Below the pieces are notes generated by a model, which saw only the letters and a list, made by a program, of their open reading frames with translations, did not search any database and was not told the origin of the DNA. Both the position numbers and the translations under genes were made by a program. DNA of 22,123 nucleotides from Ascoidea tarda (nom. inval.) (taxonomy: Eukaryota; Ascomycota; Saccharomycetes; Ascoideales; Ascoideaceae), in the NCBI GenBank assembly GCA_030560485.1, contig JAKTTS010000251.1, positions 1 to 22,123 on the forward strand, given 5' to 3'. Of the stretch, positions 8,665-16,908 are shown in pieces (positions within the stretch are counted from its first letter, which is position 1; each line of letters opens with the position of its first letter).

Positions 8665-9720
8665 TTATGGTTTCCATTTTTTAATCCACTTATCTATTTC
8701 ACAATTGGTCTGGTCATTGTGATGCTCGACGGTTGGTATTAATTTCTTGATATTCAACAAAAAAGAAAAATACGTCAATTCTCGAAAGCTTGAATGTTCT
8801 GAGTAAGAGATTTTGTACAACTGAATCACTTTATCAGAATCAAATTATTTTCAAAAATGATAGATTACAATGAAAATCTTTTGAGTAATGTTCTTATTTA
8901 ACACTTTTTTCAAAGAACATTTTGAATCCATAGATTTAAATTTATTTCGAAAATTCTAGTCGGTAAAGTGAAATGCTATTAAATTTTCAAAAACACACCT
9001 TATAGGCCCTGTAGTATTTCATTAGCTCATGATATTTGAGATTTATCATTGGTATTAAATAAATATGGCAACTAAAAGGGTCGCTGCTTCACTCAATATT
9101 GAAGTGATCTCAATTACCTTCAAACTCATAATCATTTATAAAAGTTTCCAAAATCTTTCTTTTAAGTGGATTTACATATAATCTGAATCCAATCCGCTTA
9201 CATATTTCAATAACCAACTTTTCTTTTCCTATTGTATATGATCCAAGAACAATTAAATATTTTTTTTGAGCTGTGTTTCCGAGCTCACCAGTAGATGTGA
9301 TACAATATTAAAGACTGCTATCTCATTTTGCTGGATTTTTTTGAAAATAAATTGCGATTGACTACTTTGTGAATGAAGTCGTCATATTTTCTAACAACCA
9401 ATTCCTGGTAAAGGAAAATAAAGTTTGGAGTTGAGTGAGTAATGTTTAGATAAACTGTTTGAAAACTATTGAATTTTTTCCATTAAATATTGAAGTGACT
9501 TTATTAGCTCCAAAAATGAAAAAGTGAGATTTGGATAAATTTTCTGTCAAACCCATATAATAATCTGCATGAAAATGAGATAAAAAATATTTTAAAATAG
9601 GTTTATGTTGAGCATACCAAAACGATTTCACACCAACCATATATTTCCCAAAGGTCTTGATATCTTCAGTATTATCAAGAGCATTTTTATTAAAAATGTT
9701 CTCAAAGTTTTGGTTTTAAG
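8665..9720 (-). pseudogene. PSO2: Decayed PSO2/SNM1 DNA interstrand-crosslink repair nuclease
   Basis: Ordered pieces of the SNM1/Pso2 metallo-beta-lactamase and beta-CASP nuclease remain on the minus strand in several frames. YFLSHFHADYYMGLT (about 9555-9600) matches family motif SHFHxDHYxGL, with the third metal-binding His changed to Tyr. NITHSTPNFIFLY (about 9395-9440) stands where DANHCPGxxxFLF is expected. LGSYTIGKEKL (about 9220-9255) matches VGTYxIGKEK. LIAFHFTD-stop-NF (about 8950-8985) matches AFxPTGWTF with a stop for Trp. YSEHSSFREL (8770-8810) matches YSEHSSFxEL. The end, IDKWIKKWKP then TAA at 8665-8667, fits the usual C-terminus. Frame changes separate the pieces, and metal ligands are lost, so the gene is dead. 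Pso2 repairs DNA interstrand crosslinks in the nucleus. The 5' end is lost or unrecognisable beyond about 9720. Confidence 0.85.
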
Positions 9721-9817
9721 TGATAAAAAAAACAGCAATAATTTTGATTTTGATTCAAAAGCCCATTAACCTCTAGTTCTGAACCAGAATCAATATTAAT
9801 GAATATTGAAGTTAATT

Positions 9818-9848
9818 TTTTTTTTTTTTCTTTTTCTTTTTCTTTTTG
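9818..9848. repeat. T-rich tract with CTTTTT repeats
   Basis: A run of thirteen or more T is followed by three CTTTTT units. It is low-complexity sequence upstream of the PSO2 relic on its coding strand. Confidence 0.7.
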
Positions 9849-10581
9849 TGAAACGAGATCTATTTGATAATTAGGATCACGATTTGGAAATGTTTTAGAT
9901 TTGATGCTGTATATTTATTATTTTGTTTCGGTTACATGGTGCAATGTGAGTAGAGAGAACTAAGAGACCAGCAAACTGGTGTTGTACTATAAAGGCTTTG
10001 ACAATGCTAGCAAAATTACAATTGAAGAAGCCTTTAAACAAGAATATTTCAGAGATATCTCTCACAATGAGATTCCAGATTGGTGATTTTCAAATAATTA
10101 AATTAATTATTTTCAAGTTTTTAATTTTTTTAAAGCTTGTTTAGTCAAAATGGATCACAAGCCAAGTACAATCGTTGATAATCGTTTATAAACATAAAGT
10201 ATTCTAAGTACAATATCCTATTAATCAAATTGGCTTGGTGAAGGGTATTTGATTAATCATCTTGATATACTTTAATGGCAAAAACGAAATAGTAAAATTA
10301 CATTATCAATCATGTTTTTATTAGCTTCAAACCACTATACCAACTAATGTTTAAACCATTAATACTTCTTTTGGTAAAAATGGATTTGGTATCAAAAACG
10401 ATATAAGCTGACTCAAAAAGTAGATTTAAAATAAAATGTTTTTAATTGCCTTTTTTTTCCGTTTTATTTGATTAAAATCTCAGGTCTTTCTTTTAGAAAT
10501 ATCAATTGGATAATTTTTCTGTAAATCTTTCTCTTTTTCTATTTCTATGTTTTTTTCTGCTATAGCAGTCAAACTGCCTCT
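9849..10581. other. Intergenic region between two relics
   Basis: This stretch separates the PSO2 relic from the nuclease-kinase fossil. No gene or family resemblance was found. It holds the inverted repeat at 10220-10257. Confidence 0.5.
10220..10257. repeat. Perfect 11-bp inverted repeat
   Basis: ATTAATCAAAT (10220-10230) is the exact reverse complement of 10247-10257, with a 16-nt loop richer in G. It could be a transcript-end hairpin of the relic gene to its right, or chance in AT-rich DNA. Confidence 0.5.
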
Positions 10582-12950
10582 TTAGGCTTCCAAGAATCTA
10601 AAATCAATTTTGTGATAATTTCTATAATCCAGCAATAAATCGATAAGGGATTCATAATCATACCAGCATTTTTTGACAAACTGATCTAAACCTTGGGGGT
10701 AATTGGTATTGGTTTCGTGTAATTGGATCTGTCTTTTCTAATAGACAATGAACCGAAATCTAAATGATAAAATGTATTGACTTTATCATTGTACACAACA
10801 TTGTCCAGTTGGATATCACCATGGGCGATGCCAGCTAGGTGAATTTTGTGCAAATTCCCAAAACCCTTTATACTTACCTCTTTGAAATTTGTTTCTTTGC
10901 CATCAAATAATTTATTTTCGTCAACATATTTTGTCTTGATATAAAAACCAGCAATTTCCAATGGATTATGGTTTTTGTAGTCGTCCAAATCTTGAAGAGC
11001 AGCTTGCACATTTAAATTGGGATGTTCAATGAACCCATAACTAAGCAACGGTAGTACAATCAACCTATATGCTGGATCTGATAGTTGATTGTAAGCAGCT
11101 ATCTCTTTTAAATACCTTAGTCTGGTTTTTCTCAATCTTTCTTGAAACCCCAAATATATTGTTTTGGTTCGGCTGGAGTTCCACTGCTGGTTAATGCATC
11201 ACACCGCATCGTAAATCTTCAATATAACTTCACTATCAACGTCGATAACGGCTGCATATTTCTGATGTGGCAAACTTCTTTGTATTATTTTCTTGATAGC
11301 CTTTGGAAAAATATTATCAGTCCTCTGAGTGAACGCACCACAAATTTGCTTAAATTCTATAATTTCAGCAAAACTCATACTAAGGTTTTTGAAACTGGTC
11401 TCTGGTTTATGGAATATTCTAACATAACAGCTTTGAATTTGATAACAAGCTTTTATAAAATGCACACTCTGAAATTCCAATATTTGCAACATGTACTTGC
11501 AACATGTTTAGTAATTTCAAACAGTCTTCTTCTTTTGCCTTTCTTTGTCTCTCGTTAAGTTCTAAATCGGTAACATATATCTTCAAGCAAAATGCTGTAA
11601 GTAAAGCAATTGTTGTTGTGCTTTTGGCGTTTGTTTTATCCATATAAAGCAACTTATATTTAACAGATATTTGTTTGAGCATATTTCCTTCATCTATCCC
11701 ATAGGTGTTATTGTCTAATTTGTCATTAAAAAAAATTTCATATATAAATACATGGTCATAATCAAAAATAATGCCAGCTCCTGAGCGTGTGAATAATGCT
11801 TGGTAAAAAGATTGACTAAACACATTTTTAAAGTGGTTTATGGAACCACTATATGATTTTTTTTTAAAAAAGGAAGTTTAAAAGTCATTATAATATTTTT
11901 GGATGCTCGGTAATTTAATTTCTAAAGGTGTGATTATTCGCAGTGTGCTTGTATTCACCAATGAAAAATCAGGGATGACTCTAAATGTATAGGTTTCAGA
12001 TTGATTATTGCGATGATTTCGATTCAATATTTTAAGCTCTTGTTTTATACTTTGACTAGTAAAAGCCATTGACTTTACTGATATAACTCTGCACATATTA
12101 GCAATTATTCTGGAAATAATCATAGTCTTCAAGTCTTCTTCATTTGTAATCACTAACTTTTGTAATTGAAAAAATTGAAATAGACAGTTGATTTGCGCAG
12201 GTTCCATACTAATATGTTTTAATAAATTGTTTTTCCAGGCTTCAAAGTCGCTAGCTGAAAATTGGTTTTTGCAAGCAGGAATCACCATATGATAATTTTC
12301 GTATAAGATATTTGCACGTTTGATGGTAATATTTTGTGATTCAAATGGCACTTGAGATTCGTTAAAGCATTTTGTGATTTGAACATTTGTTTTGGTTTTA
12401 ATTTTGAATATTGATGGGTCTTCTTTTAATTTAGGAAAGTTTGTGCTTAACCATGCACTAATTGAATGTAACAAAGAAATGTAACCAACTAGTTGTTGTG
12501 TAGAAACTATTGCACAACCTATTTTGGACCTGAGATGGACTTGAATTGATTGCAAAAAGAAGGATCAGTGCGTTTTGATAGTACTAGTTCATAAAATTTG
12601 AGATTAACTGAGTCATATGCAGTTTTAAGATAGTGATGATCCCCATTTGTATATTTCTCAGCTTGCAGTAAAGAAAGGCCAATTTTGAATTAGATTTGGT
12701 CGTTTTTGAAAAGGGATATGAATTTGACTAAAATAAAAAAATGTTGAGCTTTCACGATTGAGTGTGCATTTTTTTTTCCAAATTCTTTTTTAAATTTAGT
12801 GGTGTGATGCTCCATTATTTTAAATATAGCATATTTGTTCTCTGACAGGAGAAGCAGCAAATAAATTCTTAGCAGTTGGTCAACCTGAAGCACAGCTTGC
12901 TCAACCAAAAATAACTGCCGAGCGTCAGTTAATGAATTAGATACCATATC
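10582..12950 (-). pseudogene. Fossil of a PD-(D/E)XK nuclease-like plus protein-kinase-like gene
   Basis: About 2.4 kb of minus-strand sequence still reads as protein in successive pieces, in a constant order. From the N-terminal side these are a helical Leu-rich stretch, a middle part of about 220 residues, and a kinase-like part. The middle part ends with I-P-D-F-S-L then E-I-K-L-P, as in the PD-(D/E)XK nuclease fold. The kinase-like part carries a Lys strand (VILKIYD), an alpha-C-like KEIAAYNQL, the catalytic loop HGDI-x3-DN and LDFGS. HGDI with a short lobe recalls the divergent fungal kinases seen in FunK1-type and Crinkler-type multidomain proteins, some of which are thought to be effectors. 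The gene is broken, with about half a dozen interruptions. Preserved motifs suggest fairly recent decay. The family assignment is inference, and the original role is unknown. Confidence 0.75.
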
Positions 12951-13370
12951 TGAAACAAAGACTCATCTAACCAAATCCAAATCCAGATGGACTAGTTAAA
13001 GTCAAACAACCAAGTTGTTTGAATCCGTTTTTGCTTGCTGCTTTTGCAACACGATTTTTAAATCATTTCTACAGTTATACGGTTGATTACACAAAAGTCT
13101 GCTGTTTTCTGCTGCAACCGTATGCTGACTTCTACCTCCATCTGAGGAAGGGCAGCTTTTGACACGTTTTTTCATCCCTAAACAATCAATGCATGATAAT
13201 GCGTAAAATGCATTAGTGCGTTGCATGTACATTGAGTTATGCTCACTGTCGGCACTTTTTCATTTCCTAAACTGGACTGCCGGCGGAGCACGCTTTCTCG
13301 CCCCCAGCTTAAAAGAGCTGGCAATCAAAACTTGTTTCTTCAAACAGATCAAACACATTTCCAAAGAACA
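12951..13370 (+). promoter_or_regulatory. Upstream region of KSH1
   Basis: This 420-bp stretch separates the nuclease-kinase fossil from KSH1 and should hold its promoter. It is more GC-rich than the relic region, notably GGACTGCCGGCGGAGCACG near 13273-13291. A small palindrome CCAGCT-N6-AGCTGG lies at 13304-13321. No clear TATA box was found. Confidence 0.45.
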
Positions 13371-13659
13371 ATGGTATGATACTTTGATTTCCTTTCTTTT
13401 TCTAATGGTTCTGTTTGGTCAAGTCTAACTAGTCCTCGGTTTTCTATAGTCTGCTTTATTTAATTTTCAGTCTCTATTGCAGGTTTTGCTTCTTTTGATT
13501 TGCACCTCAACCTACATCCACTCTCTCTGGCCAGCGTTATTAGATAAAAACAGAACTGGTGTTGCTGGTGTATTTTGGAAGTTTGCAAGAATTGGCGAAA
13601 GATTAAGCCCCTACGTATCAATCTGCTGCGTTATAATGGCTGTTAGCCACTTGATATGA
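13371..13659 (+). CDS. KSH1: Kish (TMEM167 family) small Golgi membrane protein, spliced
   Basis: The gene has two exons: the ATG alone (13371-13373), then 13450-13659 ending in TGA. The product is 70 residues: M, then [18 protein letters not shown], then a region with [24 protein letters not shown] and a hydrophobic end. This matches yeast Ksh1 (72 aa) and human TMEM167A almost throughout, including the SALFNF start and the GxFWKxARxGERxSPYV core, which fixes the splice junction. Kish is a conserved two-pass Golgi membrane protein needed in the early secretory pathway. Without splicing, the conserved N-terminus would have no ATG. It converges on UTP25 with 109 bp between the stops. Confidence 0.95.
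13374..13449 (+). other. KSH1 intron, 76 nt
   Basis: The 5' site is GTATGA directly after the start codon. A branch-like GTCTAAC (13423-13429) places the branch A at 13428, 21 nt before the 3' site CTATAG (13444-13449). Removal joins ATG to TCT GCT TTA, restoring M-S-A-L-F-N-F. A later CAG at 13468-13470 would also look like a 3' site but would delete the conserved ALFNFQ. Confidence 0.9.
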
Positions 13660-13768
13660 TTGATTCGCTTATCCCAAATAGAAATGCACTATTACTATTA
13701 TTATCACTATACATATATATATATATAAAATAAACCCTTTAATCTTATTCATCTCTATCCTCTTTCAA
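13660..13768. terminator. Shared bidirectional terminator of KSH1 and UTP25
   Basis: Between the two convergent stop codons lies an (AT)7 run (13713-13726) followed by AAAATAAA. TATATA is the classical yeast 3'-end efficiency element and works in both orientations. Both genes probably use it. Confidence 0.6.
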
Positions 13769-16318
13769 TCATCTAAACTCATATGTCTCGTTGTTTGAAT
13801 AGCACATTATTGGTGTCTTGTCTTCTCCCACAACTTTCTCCAATAAAAGTTGGTCCCATTTGGAATATAAAACCCTTACAAAACATAAATTGATATCCTT
13901 AATAATATTATTAAGCATTGAATTACTCAAATATCGTAATATAATCTCTGAATAAAAAACTTCATCACTTGGTAGATTATAAAAAATAATATTCTTAACT
14001 CCCTTAATATCAAATCTATTATAAAAATGCAATCTTTCAGTGTATAGCATGATTTTATACCTGTTTTTAAAAAATAAATCTCGATTTCTACTCAATTTAG
14101 ATTGGTTCGAATACTCGTCAATTGATGTAAAGTCTAATGAGGTCTTATTCAATAAGTAATCTTTTACCCTCAAATACTCATAATATGACGATATATAAAT
14201 CAATGTCCCTCCTTCGTCTTGATCATCATGTTGTTGCTTCAATATACTCGATACAATGTTCATCTTAAAATATTTAAATCTTTCATCTGCATCGTTTAGG
14301 GGACTGGTTGAATTGAATCTGGTAAAATATTGTTTAACTTTAAATCCAATCTTGTTGATCGATGCCAACTCTGACTTAAAAATTTTTTTAAATTTGACTT
14401 TTCCCGATAGATTTAACGTGTTTTTATATGACAATAAATTATTTATTTCGGGAGTTAAAAATTTACAAAAAACTAAATTTTGCCTCAATAGTTTATAATT
14501 GTCGTTAATTGCCCACATTCTAACTCGACTGAAATCCAAATCCTTTGGCTGGGTAGTCAATTTTTTATTAATAAATGGTAAGATGAAAGAAATATTTGAC
14601 CAATTTTGAAATTGTATTGTATTTGCTTGATCGATAACTAATATTTCTATCGAACTCAAAAACTCTTCCCGTTCGTTTTTTTTTAAATTATTCTCTAAAA
14701 ACCCCTTCAAACCTAATGGCGAAGCTAATATAACATCTGACTGATTAAATGACGAATAAAATTTTATAGATTTTCTTGTGAACTTAATACCAATGTAAAA
14801 GAAATCCTGGTTATTACCTTTAAATAAGTATTTAAAATCCTTTGGCTTAAACTCGTTCGCAAGAGAATCATCGGCAAATTGTGTTTCAAACTTTTTTCTA
14901 TTCTCTTGTTTCAAGTTTGTAATTTTTACCATTTTTTTGATTAGATCAAAACAGCAATTTCTTGATGGCAATAAGATCAATACTTTGGGTCTATGGAATC
15001 CTTGATCCTGAACATCAGGTTCCTCAAGGTGGTGGCTATCATTTACATTATTTCTTTGGTTCTTATTTTCTCGTAGCTTCTCTTTATATGCAGACATTTT
15101 GATATTATTTTTAAGAATTCGATCTCTCGTTTTATATACATGATTTATTACATGTAATGAATATAAATCTCTCACTTCTGATTCATTCAAATAATCATGA
15201 TATGGAAATACAATATCCTTATACGTGAACATCGGATCGATTAGTAGTTTTTGAATATTTGATAGTTTAAAATTATTCAGTTCTAGTGAGCTTGTCAATC
15301 TTGATTTGATATGATAATTTGTAAGGGTGTTCTTTAAATAATTTTGGTAATTTCCCAAAGTGCAGTCCTCCTGAATTCGGTTGAGGGATAATTCATTTTG
15401 GATTGGGGGAAGATTAACAGTGATCATATAATTCATTTCATCAACAAGATATTTGTTTGTTAACCATTTAGAGTTTTCGTTCTTTTGAAAAAAAGATTCA
15501 TATCTATCGAGAACATCACTATCAGGACTAGAAAAATGATAGTCAAATGGATCAGCTCCTAATTTTATGTCTAAATTTGGATCACATTCATCAAAATTTT
15601 CAACTTCTTGATTATCTTGGTCATTTTCACTATCATTTTCACCATCATCTTCACTTTTCATGGCACTAAGAAGCTCATCAGAGTTTTTGCTAATATTTCT
15701 GTCATTCAAAGCTATCTCGTCATCATATTGAATCAAACTATGATCATTTTCATTTTCTAATATAGCAACAAGCGCATCAAATGAGTTCTGAGCATTGTTA
15801 TTATTTCGATTGATCCTTTTTTGATTACTATGGTACTTCTCTACATCACTCTGAACCTCTATCTCAGCTTCAATTTTCTCGCTATTCTTGTGTAATTCCT
15901 CATTTTCATTTTGTGCAAATGTTGAAACTTTAGAAATTTTTCTCAAGGATGATCTGCCACCTTTAGACTTCCAAATACCATTGGAAACTATCTTATTGCT
16001 TGTCTGCTTTTCTATTTTACCACCACGTTTTGGCTTATTGAATTTTTTGCTCTTCTCATTTTTGAAGAAATTCCCAACTTTTCTAGCCATTTCTCGATCC
16101 ACTTCAGAAGCAAAATCAGCAAAATATTTCAAACCAAAATCTTTTTTAAATTCAAAAAAAAATTCTGAAAGCTTTTCATCGCCAATTATAAGGGTCTTAT
16201 TCCGAATTGAGATTAAGTTGGAACTATCTTTGCAATTCGGTAAAATAACTACTATTTCCATAATCGTAAATTTGAGCGCAAAAATTGTGTTGTTTGACGA
16301 AAATTGCGAAAAAAACAT
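13769..16318 (-). CDS. UTP25: Utp25, U3 snoRNP / small-subunit processome pseudo-helicase, 849 aa
   Basis: Utp25 acts in the nucleolus in early processing of 18S rRNA. The C-terminal two thirds match the family (digestive-organ-expansion-factor type). They show DPFDYHF (256-262), PKVLILLPSRN (444-454), SDVILASPLGLK (527-538), IEILVIDQANTIQFQNW (557-573), TLIYISSYYEYLRV (705-718) and MLYTERLHFYNRFDIKGVKNIIFY (757-780). The fold resembles a DEAD-box helicase but VIDQAN stands where the DEAD motif would be, as is normal for these inactive relatives. Residues 90-250 are a charged, disordered stretch (basic, then acidic). The protein is longer than the 721-aa S. cerevisiae form, mostly in that stretch. 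The ATG at 16318 is the first; a second at 16261 (Met20) could be the true start, since residues 1-19 are not conserved. Confidence 0.95.
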   Translation of the reverse strand: MFFSQFSSNNTIFALKFTIMEIVVILPNCKDSSNLISIRNKTLIIGDEKLSEFFFEFKKDFGLKYFADFASEVDREMARKVGNFFKNEKSKKFNKPKRGGKIEKQTSNKIVSNGIWKSKGGRSSLRKISKVSTFAQNENEELHKNSEKIEAEIEVQSDVEKYHSNQKRINRNNNNAQNSFDALVAILENENDHSLIQYDDEIALNDRNISKNSDELLSAMKSEDDGENDSENDQDNQEVENFDECDPNLDIKLGADPFDYHFSSPDSDVLDRYESFFQKNENSKWLTNKYLVDEMNYMITVNLPPIQNELSLNRIQEDCTLGNYQNYLKNTLTNYHIKSRLTSSLELNNFKLSNIQKLLIDPMFTYKDIVFPYHDYLNESEVRDLYSLHVINHVYKTRDRILKNNIKMSAYKEKLRENKNQRNNVNDSHHLEEPDVQDQGFHRPKVLILLPSRNCCFDLIKKMVKITNLKQENRKKFETQFADDSLANEFKPKDFKYLFKGNNQDFFYIGIKFTRKSIKFYSSFNQSDVILASPLGLKGFLENNLKKNEREEFLSSIEILVIDQANTIQFQNWSNISFILPFINKKLTTQPKDLDFSRVRMWAINDNYKLLRQNLVFCKFLTPEINNLLSYKNTLNLSGKVKFKKIFKSELASINKIGFKVKQYFTRFNSTSPLNDADERFKYFKMNIVSSILKQQHDDQDEGGTLIYISSYYEYLRVKDYLLNKTSLDFTSIDEYSNQSKLSRNRDLFFKNRYKIMLYTERLHFYNRFDIKGVKNIIFYNLPSDEVFYSEIILRYLSNSMLNNIIKDINLCFVRVLYSKWDQLLLEKVVGEDKTPIMCYSNNETYEFR

Positions 16319-16908
16319 TAAACAAAAGAAGTGAATTCAATTTATAAACAAAATAAAGGGAGTGTAAAAAAACTTTTATAAAAATAAATGAAAACTATGG
16401 AGACCTTTAAAATATCACTTTGATTTTTAGAAAAAGAAATGCTTAAAAAATGGGATGTGGATTTAAAGAAAAAAGAAAAAGAAACAAACAAAACTGAAAG
16501 GAAAAATATAAAAGATTAAAAACTAATATGACTAAACAATCAATTTTTCAATGATATTCAAAGTAATAATTAAATAAATTAAAAAATTAAAAAAGTTAAT
16601 TAACAGCAATTATCACTAAACGGTAATAATAGTAATAAATATCAATTAATATCAATTAAAACAAATGAATTTTTTTTAAAAAGTAAAACAATTTCTTGTT
16701 TTAATGTTTTCATTTTTCAAGAGAAAATGGAAAATTGAAAATAAATTTAGTATCAATCTAAATTTTATTTTAAAAAAATCAAAAATATTAGTAAACAAAA
16801 TCAAAAAATTAGCTTTTTATAAAAAACAAAAAAAAGGAAAAAGAAAAAACAATAGTAAAAAATAGAAACGAAAAAAAGAATTAAAAATATGTTAAAAAAT
16901 CAATTTTT
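16319..16908. other. Extremely AT-rich gap: UTP25 promoter and BNI4 3' end
   Basis: This 590-bp gap is made of long A and T runs with almost no G+C. It must contain the UTP25 promoter and the 3' untranslated region of BNI4. I searched for the ribosome-biogenesis elements PAC (GATGAG) and RRPE (AAAAATTTT) and saw no exact copy. A direct repeat ATATCAATTA occurs twice near 16635-16660. Confidence 0.6.

Noticed and set aside
13002-13232. Minus-strand frame with several cysteines (CIDCLGMKKRVKSCPS)
   Set aside because: The spacing fits no zinc-cluster or zinc-finger consensus, and it lies in the KSH1 promoter. Probably chance.
13249-13266. Plus-strand SALFHF, resembling the Kish N-terminus SALFNF
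   Set aside because: It lacks an ATG and a 5' splice site. The true SALFNF is encoded directly after the intron at 13450, so this one appears coincidental.
13477-13659. Unspliced 60-codon start for KSH1 beginning at TTG
   Set aside because: It would lose the conserved SALFNFQSL and needs a non-ATG start. The spliced model restores the whole family N-terminus.
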